Below, piece after piece: positions 1-13,300 of a stretch of 49,114 bases of DNA. A program made the position numbers and the translations under genes. The notes beneath the pieces were generated by a model, which saw nothing but the letters and a program-made list of their open reading frames with translations, was not told the DNA's origin and did not search any database. This stretch comes from Nemertoderma westbladi (taxonomy: Eukaryota > Xenacoelomorpha > Nemertodermatida > Nemertodermatidae), in the NCBI GenBank assembly GCA_032718475.1, contig JAUCBJ010006584.1, positions 1-49,114 of the forward strand. The letters run 5' to 3'. The stretch's first letter is position 1. Each line of letters starts with the position of its first letter.

Positions 1-9
1 TACTACTAA

Positions 10-1323
10 GGACACCAACGGCGAACCTGTTACTCCGACGTAAGGTGTGCAAAGTGCGGTGCGAAACATCACATCTTGTTACACAGTGAGTTCGAACGAG
101 ACAACCCGAGTCAGGTAAGTGAGCCCGAACTACATGTCCAATTCAGTGATGTAAATGACACTGATCAAGAGTCTGAGATGGAAGGATTCTATACTGACGA
201 ATTCTCCGACGCCAACGAATCCTGTTACCTAATAAATACCTCAGTGTATCGAGCACTTACTTATGAAAAGGACACCGACAATGAGTTCCCCCCAACTACT
301 TTTGCCAGACAACCATCTTGGAAAGCTCCAACTTCCAACGTAGGAATCAGAGAATTTCCTGTAGTGCAGGTAAGAGTTCATGGTCCTAACAAAAGTTACA
401 TAGTGAACGCCCTCCTTGACTCCGGCAGCACAGGAACATTCATCGATCAAGAACTAGCCGAAGATATCTTTGCTGGACAACCCAAATTCCGGACTAAATT
501 GAATATGTCAGGAATTATGCAGGTTTGGAAATCTACCCTAACGGCAGACTACTATGTAGGTGTGTTGTCCACCCCCCAGGATAAATTAGGAGCACAAGGT
601 ATAAGGTCGGTAAAAATGGTGGCTATAAAGAACTTCGCTACTACCCAAGCAGACCTTTATAATTGGGACGAGGATGAGAGCATCCAACATCTTAAGATAC
701 CTCGATTCCAGACAGATTATCCTGGAGTGCAAATACTCATCGGCCAAAACGCGCATGAGGCGCTCGAGACATTGGAGAAACGGCCTGCTCAACCGCAGCC
801 ACTACAAACCTATGCGGTAAGAACTAGAGTAGGTTGGTACTTCACTGGCCCTTCCCGTAGAACTCTCAAAGAGAGATTACCTCAACAACAGGTATACCAA
901 GTAAAGGAATGGGAAGTGGAGAGTAGTGATGTGGACGATCCAACTGAGGGAACACCATACTCCTCAGATAATGACGATATTAACTCCAATGTAGATCAAT
1001 GGAGACATTGCCTTGGGACGATTAATCCAGCCGACATCGCTTCCAGAGGAGCAACTCCTCAAGAACTGATAGATACTCCAGGCTGGTTAGGTGGATCCGA
1101 CTTCTTAAGTAAAGAAGAAGAAGAATGGCCTCCTCATCTTACCACGGCGGAGATTAGACAGGCCAAGGGAGCGGAGAAAGTAACACAACAACTCAATCGC
1201 CCAGCTGGTCGTTTATGTTTACTGGAAAGAGACCGAAAACTGTCCGGAAACTATAGAAGGCAAGATACTCTTCCTACGACCACTTCCCTAATCCGACAAA
1301 TATCTAGGGACTCCATAACGTAA
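10..1323 (+). pseudogene. BEL/Pao retrotransposon gag-pol, internally deleted
   Basis: Open from codon 10 to 1323. It starts in a gag-type CCHC knuckle ending in HHILLH (46-81), as at the gag/pol junction of BEL/Pao elements. A retropepsin-like aspartic protease follows, with the catalytic motif LLDSGSTGTFID near 411-446, then the linker that normally precedes reverse transcriptase (VGWYFTGP). Next comes QWRHCLGTINPADIASRG (about 999-1050), which in this family lies after RNase H. Reverse transcriptase and RNase H are therefore missing. The join lies in an acidic stretch near 950-1000, and the frame is kept across it. The integrase is also missing or reduced to a short tail. This is a non-autonomous relic, truncated on the left by the window edge. 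BEL/Pao assignment is confident; the exact deletion point is inferred. Confidence 0.8.
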
Positions 1324-1800
1324 TAACATATGGAGTGGGCATGTGACTATATCATTTTATATTTGTTTTTATTTTATATTTATGTATGTATTATTATGTA
1401 ATTTTATTATAATCGTTTCCTTTAATTTTATTTAGTAGAAGGTTATTTTAGATTATTTGGTAGATTAGTGCAATATATTAGTGTTTATTACGTAATTACA
1501 GATATATAATATATATTTAGTGTGACGGCGAGAAATAATTTTTTCTCTTTCCTTACTGTCCGTATCATATTATAAATACGTGACTACAGTAAGATGAAAT
1601 GTCCGTACTTATTAAAGTACAATAAAGCCACTACTATATTTAAGTATTATTGGTAGGCAGAGTATTAGGAATGCAAAGTTCAGATCCTCGTGTCTCGGCT
1701 AAACCAAGCTCTGGGTAGACCTTGGAAACGACTTGCCTCTTCACACTGACATTGCTTCGTGCGATATTGCTCTTCTACTTTATATTAAATAATACATATA
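1324..1800 (+). mobile_element. Probable 3' LTR of the BEL/Pao relic
   Basis: AT-rich non-coding sequence directly after the pol remnant. It has an AATAAA polyadenylation signal at 1621-1626 and a GC-richer tail at 1680-1760. Position and content suit a 3' LTR. No second copy is in the window to fix its ends, so the limits are approximate. Confidence 0.4.
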
Positions 1801-1865
1801 GTAGCGTGATGTCCCTATAACAGTAGCGTAAAACGCAAATAAATCTGTTAAACCTTTTGACCATC

Positions 1866-2150
1866 TGTAATTCTAGTCGATTAAGATATCGCGGCACCCA
1901 CCGATATACTTGAAAGACAAATTCTAGAATCAGTGGTTAACGTCCCCAGACAAGTTCTGGAATAAATCGGTGCCCATCTTAACTATTAATTTAATATTTA
2001 TTAAAATCTGTAAAATTCAGATCCTTTAAAATTTCTAGTCAATTAAGATATCGCAGCGTTTACCGATACTCTTAAAGGACAATTTTATAGAATTAAGGAT
2101 CCTCAGTCCCCAGACATGCTCTGGAATAAAAATTGTGTCAATTTTAACAT
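1866..2150. repeat. Diverged tandem duplication, about 170 bp period, two copies
   Basis: Two related blocks (about 1870-1970 and 2036-2135) share, in order, a TAGTC(A/G)ATTAAGATATCGC segment, a TACCGATA segment and TCCCCAGACA(A/T)G(T/C)TCTGGAATAAA. The second block ends with the internal hairpin CCAGACATGCTCTGG. No coding potential. Probably part of a mobile element's non-coding region. Confidence 0.6.
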
Positions 2151-2699
2151 CAAATAATAAAATTCACGGGAATAAATTTAAATTCATATTTTAAATGAAT
2201 TTCATAAATTGTCATTTTGTGCAATTTATAACATTCCCAAAATTCCATTAATTAATAGATCATGGGAGCGGAGACTCATCCTATTGAGTGTATTAGAGTG
2301 CGAGAATCTCCAACATATAGTCAATAGCCGATAAAATTAATAAAATCATGTATAAAGAGGATATTGACAATTAAAGAATTACTATTAAATAGCATTCCAG
2401 ATCTGTATGCATGAGAATTACCCTAATTCTACCGCTAGCATTCCATAATGTCACCATAGCAACACCCACGCTAGAATTAGAAGCAAGTTAAAAGAACAAT
2501 AGAAAGCTTGTCCCATTGCATAGCATAGAGAATACATAGCACACTGTTAGTATCCAAAGATACAAAGTAATAACGTGACATTCTGGAAGGCACTGACTAA
2601 CGGACAAATGGCCTGTATGTGTACAATTGGTGACAGTTGTGTGGAATTTGTGCGTTTATAGGTGAATGTTACTGCTAAAGTATGTTTACAGTAGCTAGT

Positions 2700-2949
2700 C
2701 GCAATTGTGAAAGTAGCCCAACTCTCCTATAAAAAGAACCTAAAGTGGATTCAAGCCTTTGGGACGGACAGTGGAGTGACTTGTGCCAGTTATCGTTGTC
2801 GTGCTGTTGCTACATGTTGGCGTAAACACCGCGACGACGGTACATCGGCGCTGAGAATCCCACTGTCCGGGGGCAAAGAGAGGTAGGCAGCGACGTCCGC
2901 TCGCCTAAACATAAACTCATTTCGATATTAATAAACTCAGATAGCAGAT
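2700..2949 (+). promoter_or_regulatory. TATA-type promoter and leader of the zinc-knuckle ORF
   Basis: A TATAAAAAG box at 2728-2736 is followed by about 210 bp of GC-richer leader up to the ATG at 2950. The preceding sequence (2160-2700) is AT-rich with no gene. Promoter plus leader plus ORF resembles the 5' end of a mobile element. No transcription start is demonstrated. Confidence 0.4.
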
Positions 2950-4449
2950 ATGACGGAGTTGATAGAAGATGATCTTGGTATCAGGGAGCGATATACTCTA
3001 CCTTTACAAGCATTTGTGGATAGCTTAATACGCGGTGAAGCCGATCCAACCATTACGGAGGACGATGGTCGTTATATCGAACCGCCGATGTCCCAAGAGC
3101 AACTTACGCGTGAATTGGACTATCGAAAATTCACCGCTCGCTATATGCATCGTAATGGTACGTATATGGACTTCTTAACTACCGGCCATCCTATCGATTT
3201 ACATGATACGGACGATGTAGACACCGAAAGGGAAATGGTTCTATTTAAATATCATACCCAGCGGAGTCGTAACGATAAACCGAGAATAGATCACGAAAAT
3301 TCTATTCGTAACAGACTGGGAAGACGAACCAATATGCCTAGAATCTGAGGAGATTCAGCCTATCGCGCCCGGAACAGCGACAACGATTACATCCTAGAAT
3401 GGTATCAAGGTCCACAGTGTCTCACTGCGTACAATTATCGCCATGCCAACTATGTTTCTCGGCAACGTTGTCGGTTATGCGCATCGAGAGACCATGTTAC
3501 GCCCATGGACACAAACGTCCGCTGTTCCTATTTCCACGAACAACCGGTGATGGAAATTTATTGTGCGTATTGCAGACTCAATAACTTGCACATTTTTGCG
3601 GTTTGCCCTCAATTTATGACTCAATGTCACCATTGTCAACTAAAGGGACACGCCAGTTTCGATTGCCCTTTTTATCACGATTTGGAAAGCGTAGATGAAA
3701 TGATCACACTACGTTACATCAGAGCTTGGGAAGCGAACGCTGATTTACATTGTGATTCGCGCCATCGCTATTATCCTGGACGCGCTTACGAAGGAGTTTA
3801 TGCGTTCCATCCTTATCTATTCGCTTCTGTCGAACAGAAATCACGCATATCGAGTCACGAACTACTGAAGCGCGTCGGAGAATGTATTTCAACCAAGTTC
3901 GTACGCAAATTTCTCAGGAGTGTTAATCCTAGCGACCTTCATTCCTATAACTTAATCAATTATATCTGTCAGGATCCGGACTATGGAGACTTATTTGTTA
4001 ACTCACACCCCGAGTTACAGGAAGTATATCGACGGCCTTACGAATACCGAGCCCGCGAACGCGAGTTGGAAAGAACCATTAAACCCCGGAGGTTTCTAAC
4101 TGCCTATGGTCCACCCACGGCTCTTGTTCAGACCACTCGTAAAGGACCCGTAAGAGCGGCTGTCTTAAAACGCGCTCTCAAAGCCGTTAGACCCCGCTCC
4201 CCCGACGTTGATGTCAATCAACCCGGCACTTCGACTGGCGGATACACCGACCATAATCCTACACCCTCTGATGCAATTATATTGCACCCTTCACCCAGGA
4301 GTTATAGCCCTCCTTGTAAGGTGGCTCGCCCCAAAGAGAAAAGGACTCTGGCCAGCTTTAAAAACTGCGTAAACGCCGTTCGCGCAAGAAAGGCTAACTG
4401 TTTAGAGTATTTACATATATTAGAAACTGTGATTTTTGTATATTTATAA
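2950..4449 (+). CDS. Zinc-knuckle protein of unknown origin, one in-frame TGA
   Basis: A 500-codon frame from ATG 2950 to TAA 4447-4449, broken only by TGA at 3346-3348. Codon quality and frame are the same on both sides. The region after the TGA has clustered cysteines: CRLC near 3469, CAYCRLNNLHIFAVC (CX2CX5HX4C) near 3562-3606 and CHHCQLKGHASFDC (CX2CX4HX4C) near 3631-3672. The order CX2C, then CP, then CX2C and H-X4-CP, faintly recalls Nanos-type fingers but with shorter spacing. The C-terminal half is basic and proline-rich. No reverse transcriptase, protease or transposase is visible. Candidates are the gag-like protein of an uncharacterised element or a host-derived gene. The TGA could be a disabling mutation or a readthrough site; sequence alone does not decide. 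Confidence 0.55.
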
Positions 4450-4582
4450 TCTTGAATCCCATTTTCTGGGAGCGGTGTAAAAGCTTTTGCGGATATAATC
4501 AGTCCCCCTCGCCCGCAAGGTACCGTTATAGGTGTTTTAACGGACATAAAAGTCATTCTTCTATATGTGTGCTTTGGCGGAC

Positions 4583-4717
4583 ATGGTAAGGCAAAAAACC
4601 CGCAATGCGTCAAATACCCTGGCACAGCTTAGCCTTGATGATTCAGATTACGACATCTAACAGCTGGTTGCTGAAATGGAAACGGCCATTGGACACATGG
4701 TTCTTTGTTTAGCTTAA
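4583..4717 (+). pseudogene. Short broken ORF after the zinc-knuckle gene
   Basis: ATG 4583 opens 25 codons with a low-complexity polar start and an acidic DDSDYD end, then TAA at 4658. The same frame stays open for 18 more codons to TAA 4715. It may be a second ORF of the same element, interrupted by one stop. From 4718 to 5756 I see no gene I can support. A 66-codon ORF at 5374-5574 has no recognisable motif. Confidence 0.25.
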
Positions 4718-5756
4718 CAGCCAATCAGAGCGATTTTTTCTGTCGATGTGGAGATATTTGGCAGATCGTGCTAGGAGTGTTCAGTATTACTGTTTTTCTT
4801 GATACTGTTGTGTTGTTTCTATCTAGGCCAGGAACACCGGCTCTAGAGTCAATTCGTTTCAGACTTTAGAAGAAACATTAGTAGGCTTAGATTATAGAGC
4901 GTATAACTGTTATCGGTCCAGTCAAACAGTGTTACCATCTTAACCTACCGTCTTAATGCTATTTACTGTTGTGTTTTGGTTGAATATTATTTGGAGAACA
5001 TCTATAAAGAACCCAAATTTCCCAATTTTCTTGATACACTACAGGTTAGAGAGATGGGTTACATATAGCGATTGCGACTTATATTGTTGTGGTTTGTAGT
5101 GAATTTAATGCTATTTGATAAGCACTACATGAGTCAGTTTCTGTTCTCTTTATATATGATAAAATTCATTGACGGTCGGCAAATTAGTGAGCAGTATTGT
5201 GCGTTACCGGTAGTGTGCATGATTGTGGCTGATAACTAAGCATTTCCTAAAGAATGCGCCTCATACGTGAATCATAAGCCTTACAGTCTTACAGTTGTGT
5301 TTAGTATAAGTCATATCTCTGTTTACCTAGATAGAGCGCCACGTCCTAAAGGAACTGTTAATATTTCCCGAAAGTGAATAATACTCGTCAGAAATTACTT
5401 ATTAACGATCAATCGAATAATACAGTAAGCTTACACTGCAATAACAATCTAAGCCCTCCGAATCCAGTCTCCCGGGTATATCCAGCGGGTGAATGGACGC
5501 GCACTAGGCTGGCTTCGGCTAATGTTGTGTTTATTGGTATTAAATATTTGTCATTTTCTAAAGTCTATTTATAAACCAAAAGACATATAAATTTTGGCAG
5601 GTTAAACTGCTAAAGGTCTTCAAAAGCGCGTACAGAGGCTGCTATTCGCCCTCCTAAGGTCATCATCCCTTTGCCTTGTTGATAATAGCGGGAATCGTTT
5701 TAAAATCTGTTGTCGTATTATTAATTAAATACAATAGAATTGTACTAGGCGGAGAT

Positions 5757-6995
5757 CCACGAAGCTAAGGAAAATCAACTACTTTCGCTAAGAAAGATTT
5801 TCCTTAGCTGAGATGGTCTATTCATAGTGGGCTATTTTACTTGTATGGAGCAGATTTGGGGTTTTTTGGTCGGGGAAAAAACTAGCCTTTAAAAGTACCC
5901 TGAAATTTTGCATGTATGTACTACTCATCGAGGCGCGTCGTGTGGGATGGGTCTCATATTCAGGAAAAATCTGGTTTCCATGGCAACGGACTTAGAAAAA
6001 AGTCTATGTATTTCAAGTCAATATTTATAACTCTATTTGTAGGAAAACTATAATAGATATAAACTTGGGGTTTCTCAACTCAACTATAAGGTCCGCAGCA
6101 GAGCTGATTGAGGTTCAATAGAAAATCCAGTTGCCTTGGCAACCGGGCTAGACAGATGTTAAAATTTATAAAATGTTAATTTGAAGCCTAAGGTTAAGGT
6201 GTTATGACTTGGGACCAACCCCTACCCCCACTATATAACTTATTCTGCATCCGAATTACATTGTTCTATTTTTCAGTTACCATGACAACCGCTGAAAACA
6301 GATGTTTTTATTCAAAACTTATTCATTTGGACATAGACTTCACGATAAAATTTTACAAAACTGGGTATGTGTTATCTGGACCATTAGTTGGAACTTTTAG
6401 TGAAACTTAAATTATTCCAGAAATTTAGTTACCATGGTAACTGTAGTTTATTAAACTCTATATCATTCAAATCTATATTGATAACTCTATTTGTAGCAAA
6501 ACTGTAATATATATAAACTTGGGGTTTTGCAACTCATCTATAAGATCCATATCCAAGACGTTTGAGGTTAATTAGAAAATACAGTTACCATAGCAACAAG
6601 TCTAAACAGATGTTAAAATTTATAAAATGATAATTTGAAGCACAAGTTAATAGTATTATGACTTGGGACCAACCCCTACCCCCACTATATGACTTATTCT
6701 GCATCCGAATTACATTGTTCTATTTTTCAGTTTCTATGACAACCACTGCAAACAGATGCATTTTGATAGAAAATCGGTAATTTGGACATAAACTACAATA
6801 TTTTCTGAAACTCAGTATATGACGTGTTATCTGAACCACAATCTGTACTGAATTTTTTTTCAAAGGTTAAAGCAACAGTTCCAGAGAACTCTAGTTTCCA
6901 TGGGAATAGAAGTTAATTATTGACAATTGCTACTAAACGAGGCTAAGCAACGAACCAAAGTGTGGCAGTTTGTTTAATTTTCCTTAGCTTCGTGG
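5757..6995. mobile_element. Non-autonomous TIR element with repeated X-box-like sites
   Basis: Bounded by a perfect 19-bp inverted repeat CCACGAAGCTAAGGAAAAT (5757-5775 and 6977-6995). The left end also folds on itself (5762-5775 with 5801-5815). The interior is diverged repeats of about 150-250 bp, best seen as the phrase GACTTGGGACCAACCCCTAC at about 6206 and 6661. Each carries a near-palindrome of the GTTNCCATGGNAAC type: 5974-5987, 6130-6143, 6276-6289, 6428-6441 (perfect), 6584-6597, 6730-6743 and a weaker one at 6894-6907. No protein is encoded. No clear target duplication was found, so the superfamily is unassigned. Confidence 0.65.
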
Positions 6996-7395
6996 TTGCA
7001 TTTCCTTTAGGAAATGCCTTTCTCGTATAAAAAACAGTATGTAAAGGACAAAGGTATTTCATTTGCAAATGTAAATCGATAACTCAAAAGCACAAACAAA
7101 GTAAAGAATTGGAAAGAGAAGAGGGGGGGGGGGGGGGGGGCAGACTAAAAGAAATGGGTTAATCACCTTGACATGCATACGAAAACAACATAAGGGTTTC
7201 AAACACGATTGATTATGAAAACCCGAGTTAAGCGAGGCGCGTATTAGAAATCCTTCAAATAGATAGAAACATTAAATTTATGGAAGACCAAGGGGAGTAG
7301 GTTAAAGGTGAAAGTTTCCGTAGCCAAAAGAGTAAACAAGGTTACAATAACACTGGTTCGTGCCGGATCGATAGATAGGCGAGAGGCACAGACAC

Positions 7396-10300
7396 TCAAA
7401 CAACCTGCTCTGCAGCCAGCCGTTCTATGTTCAACATTTCATCTAATTCCTTTTGTCTTTCCAGTGTTTTCCTCTTTAGGGCTATTTCCTGTGGTAATAT
7501 TTAACTTGAATTACCAAGAAATATAATTCAATAAATAATTCAGTCAACAAACTAAAATAACACCATCCCAACTCAGTAAGTACCTGTAAATGTACCCGCC
7601 CACGCTTCGTGGCATGAAATGCAGTTTGTTAACAGAAATATAATTACCTGTATAAGGATTTCTTTCTCGCGTTCCAATTCTTGTTGTGCCAACTTCCATT
7701 CGATATCCGTTATAAGTTCCGAATCGATATCGATATCTCCATTTCTATTCGCCTTAACGTCGTCGGTGTCGCCTCTATAAGATATAATCGGCGTTGCTAT
7801 CGATACAAAAATTACATTTATTTTACCGACGGGACATTGAACACAGAGAAATATAAAATATAATAATAATAACAATAAATTAGACTTACTCATAGTTCTG
7901 TTGCTGTTCTGCCCTCACTGGAGTTAATGGTTCGTGAGATATATTCGAGAAGTTATTATGTTCTGAAAAAATATAAAAAAAAGGATGTTTATTTGATTAT
8001 TTATAAAATATAAATTAGAAATATGTTAAAAACTGAAACAACATTATACTGGTATTTGGTATTCATAGTATTGACTATAACCGAGGTGGTTAGTTACTTC
8101 CACACCAGTGCCACGAATGTTTCTACTATTACTAAATCGATATTATTAAAAAAAGGTAAAATTTGATCATTGGAAATATTATCTTAAGTGACCTGTTTGT
8201 CACACTAGGCTATTAAGGTGCCTCTTCTGAGGAATTGATTGGGTCGGAATGGTGTGAAATTTTGATGGGAATAAATTTAGCGTCTAAGACGTGGAACCAA
8301 AAAAAATAAAAAAAATTATTTTGGAAATTTTCAAAAATTGTATTTTTAAAGAAAAAAAACAGGTATTTTTTACCGTTTTTTGTGATGTAACTTTTGCAAT
8401 TGTTAACCTACATGTTTAAATGTTACCATATATAAAGGATTGGTAAAAGAACATAATGAAAATTTCATGCAATTTGGTCCAGAAAGTGTTCCGAAGAAAC
8501 AGGAACATGAGTAGAAATAAAAAAAAAACAAAGAAAAATATAATTGTGAGAAAATGGAATTGAAATCTGTCATAACATCCTGTCAATTTTTGTTAAATGG
8601 AGGGATATTTCAAACTATATTCAAAAATAAAGAAGAATCCTTCTGAAACTAAATTTTTTCCATATGGGATTTTATTGCATTTCCGATGACAGATTAACGT
8701 TTGATCAATTCAGACTGTCAGTCTGTCTGCTTATCAGACAATATGCCTATCTGTCAGTCAATATTTAGCCCACTACCGACCGGAAAGTATGGCTATGGGG
8801 GCTTTCCTGGTCAGTGATTCCATTTCTTATGTCAGTACTTACATATGAAGGCTTTGTGTTGCTCTGTATACCTTTCAGGTCTGTCCGTCAAAATATAACA
8901 GACAGATGGATAGACAATGTAGTATCCGTTAACTGTTAAAACAGACTTATTAAACGGAATTTTAGACCAGGAAAAATCCTACGTCAAAACTTTCAGTTCT
9001 GTATAGCATTCATAATTTTTAACTGACAAATGTTACAGGTCAATATACAGACAGTCAGGCCGACAGACCGAATATACATGCTGGCAGGCAGAAATACAGA
9101 TATTCTAGAATCCATAAAAAAAAACATTAAAAATCTGACATTAGAAGTAAAATAGAACAAAACAGGAAAAATTATATAACGAAAATTATCCAATGCTTTA
9201 TTTTGTCAGACAGACCGACTGACAGGCAGACAGACAGCTATAACTCGAGTACTAAAATAGTTCTCTCTATGTCTCTTCAGTTTTGAAATCGCCATGAAAT
9301 TTTGATCCAGAAACATTTATAAATTTTTTCACAAACAGATCCCACCATGATCCGGCGTCTTCAGGCAAGGAGGAGAATGACTTTGTATGGGCCGAACCTA
9401 AGGTTACCAGTCAAGGAGACATTGTCATCGAGATTTATTGAATATATCTCGAAGCCTTATACCCCGAGGATTACCGAAGCTTTAAGGGTGATGGGCTCCG
9501 TAATTTTAATACATACCGTAGGTTTACGTACCAGTACTGCTCATAGATCGGCCACACGACAAGGATACGTTGTCGGTGGTCGCCTAGAACCGCTCATAAT
9601 GAATGAAACTATATATTTGGGGATGTCGGACTTCTTTGTCCAACAACAAAAATGAGTAGGCCCTAATAGTCATATTCATATTGTATGCAAGATATTACAG
9701 TAATTAATTATTACCGGTGACATCCCGAGCAGAAGATGGTAAATCATAATAGTTGTTCTCCGTCGAAAGGGAAGCCTTCTCATTGGACGCAGATGGAATG
9801 GGTGGATGTTTATGATTGGCTGATGCAGCGAGTGTTAAAAACACACCAACTGAAGGTGAACCAGGTGGCGTCGCAGAGAGACAGAGTCGTGATGGTTCGT
9901 TACTAGCGAATACGGAACTATAAGTCTAACAAATTGGAAATAATAGAAACTAAATAATATATTTTTAAATAATAGTTTATTAATAATAATCTAGTAGAAA
10001 ATGAAGGTATTATTGTCGCGAGAAATGTTTTTATCCTTAAATTGTTACTTTTACGCTCGAATATACCCCAAAATTGGGAAAAAGGGAAGTTCACTTTTTC
10101 CCTATGGAAAAAATAACCCATAGGATTGCATTGATTTTACTTTATATCCCTGCGAGAAAGTATAATGAAATATTTTTGGTGGAATTTCTTAAAATTGTAT
10201 TTCATGTGTTGAAAGAATTTCATTTAATTAAAGAATTTAGCAACAAACAAGTACCAATTTAAGAATAAAATTACGTATTACAAGGAAAACAAACGTAGAG

Positions 10301-13300
10301 CATTTATTTCAATATTATCTCGACCCTTTATTAATCTCGCTGGCGCTCGGTAAATAAAATGCCTCGAGAATAGTGAGAAAAGTTATACTTTATTCTTATG
10401 TACTAAACTACTGTAATCCTAGTTACTTATATCTTGTCTTTGTCGATATTAATTGATTAAATATTGAGGAGTTTTATAAACATATTGATTAAATAAAATT
10501 ATGTATCGTCGGGGATAACATATTAACTTACAGGCCTGTTCGTTACATGGGCTGGTTTGTGCGGACTGGACGACTGGTTGTTATGGGAACCGTTGGGTTG
10601 GCGATATGGTTGGACTGGCCAATGGACTGACTGCGGGGTGTCGCCAACAGCTGGGGATGATGTCTCCATAGAATCAGCTGAAACGTAAAGAATTCATTAA
10701 ACTACTGTATATTAACGCAAACCTCGAAATATCCTGCTCACTTACTTTTCAGTGGAAGATTTGTATGGACTGTATTTAAAAAGACATTCTGATCTTCAAT
10801 AGTGTTGTTTAGTAATTATTTTATTTTTATAAGACACCAACCCCTTCAGCATGACTAACATACCTGATAGTTTAATTTATGCTCCTTTCACACTGTGGAA
10901 CTTGATAAACGAATATTCCATTCATACATTACAGAGATAGCTTGAGGCCAGATTGAAGCAAGCATGACCGACTTACCGCTGTTAAGCAGTAGCTTCAATT
11001 TTAACTTGATAACGCCGCGGCTGTGTGAACCGGGCATTAGTAAGCAGACTGACTCAGAATTTCAAGTGTGCTAGTCCCAGATTTCAAAATTCAACCACAA
11101 CCATATCGCCCTGGTGTTCCTCAACATAGCCATAAATACTCATAAAAGTGCAACTGTATTGTAAGTGCATCGACTTACTCAGCCCGACATCAGAATCCCT
11201 GCTGATAGACTCCTGGTCCCGTTCGTAGCCACCAGTACCGGTATCGTAAACTTTCGATTTCGTGGAGGTCGTATCTTTTGAGTTGGCCCGTGGCCTGTTT
11301 AGGATGAATAACTCTGGACTGTAGGCATAGGGCGGTAAAAAGTGTTTCACTTTCATTTGTGTTTCCTAAAAACAAAAAATAAAATGCATTTCTATTATTG
11401 AATACTGTGTTCCGCCTCAACCCCAACCCCCACCCCCCACTAACCATTAAAATACCATCCTCCCTGACCCGACCCCATCTCCAATCTGAACCCCCCCCCC
11501 CCCCCCCCCCATCTCCTATCTGAACCCCCCTCCCCCGGCCCATCTCCAATCTGAACCCACCTGCCCCATCTCCAATCTGAACCCACCTCCCCCATCTCCT
11601 ACCTGAACCCCCCTCCCCCATCTCTCTGACTCTGACCCTTACGGCCTTACCCAATATTAGTTCCTGATCTATACACTGTATTAGTTTCTTGCGGTGTACC
11701 AGTATCGAATGCCATAGTGCAGTAGTGCTGTAGGCCTAGTGTAGTAGTGCTACTGGCTAACTGGTAACGGTAACATTTCTGCATTTAGCGGTACCGGTAC
11801 ATTAGGTCTACAATCTACAAATCTCTATTATCTTTATACGGAAAGGACAAACAAAGTGCAGCAGTGGAGCGAGTAAGAGGAACCATGTTGGGGTTTACAA
11901 AGGAATCTCTCAGAAAACGAATAGAAGACAACGAACTGGACCTAAGTGTTCAAGAATTGGAGAAAATTCCTATCAAAGAATTGAGTGAACTTCCCAAGGC
12001 CACCCACCTAGACTTATCCAGCAACAAAATATCAATAATCCCAGAGAGATTCTCCACAGAGTTGATTCACCTAGTGCAACTAGATCTCAGTCAAAATGAC
12101 ATCACGGAACTTCCGGATAACTTCGGTGATCTCGTGAGATTGCGACGTTTAGATCTGTACAAGAACAACATATCCTTACTGCCAATAAGTATGGGACAAA
12201 TGAAGAAACTCAGATGGTTAGACTTGAAGGACAACCCATTGGAACGGCACCTGACTGCGGTAGCTGGGGATTGTCTGGATGAGAAGGCGTGTAAGAACTG
12301 CGCTAGCGAAGTGGTTGCGTTCCTCAGCGGAGTCCAGAACTATTTGGAGGAACAGGCGAACGGGGAAGTGGGAGGTGACCCACTGGTGGGGGGAGGTGGG
12401 GACCAACCTGTGGGGAGAGGTGACCCACCGGTCGGGGAGGGCGAGGGGCCCAACGTAGCGAAGAAAAGGAGGAAGAAAGGTAAGAGCAAACGAGTTGAAA
12501 CTTCCTCGTCTGCCGTGGCCGAATCGACGGATAGAGTTGACCTAAACTACGACGAACCTAGAGACTTCAGGGGCGAACCAGCAACAAGAACTCAAACACA
12601 TAACAACGTTAAGCGAAAGGAAAGCGGTTCATTTAATAGGATTCTAATTACTATTATATTGCTGCTGGTTGTTGCTCTGGTAACCGGTTGGTTTTACATC
12701 GGACAGTCTATTGTAAAGGAACTCAGTTTATAGGTGGCCGATTTATTCTAAGGTCTCATTGGTGCAGTATAACTGGAAGCGTCGGGGTTAGGATAGGTGC
12801 AGTGGACTGCGGTTGCTCAAAGGGACTTGTTATTCGCATTTAATTTATAAATATTCCAACGACAAATCAGTAATGAACATAAATGTAAATTGTGTAAAAT
12901 TTTGTTGTTTATTCGCACTGTACCCCTAACCATATTGCCTTCATAGAAATCGAATTCCCTGCAAAGTGGTCAAAGTAAAGTAAAGTAAACGGCCTTTCCA
13001 GCCGTTAGGCCAGGGATTACGCACAAAGTCTGTCGAACTGTCTGAGAACTATACTCCCCAGAGGAAATTCCAGTACAGTACTCATTTAGCTACCACTTAT
13101 GGATGCAAGGTAGAGATGCGCCTTGGCTGATTGATCCCCTCAAAGCATCTCAAGGTTAAATGCCATTTGGGATAGGAGTAGCGACCACCCCTACCCTCGG
13201 GTAAGCAGCTATCGAAAGAGGAGCCTTCGGGTCGCCTCCGGCTTCGGCCGAATGTTTGCTTTGCTTTGAAATGCCACTACCACGGTACAATTAAATTAAA

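Noticed and set aside
3346-3348. TGA as selenocysteine codon
   Set aside because: No SECIS-like hairpin was recognised downstream and the protein is not a known selenoprotein; readthrough or mutation is simpler.
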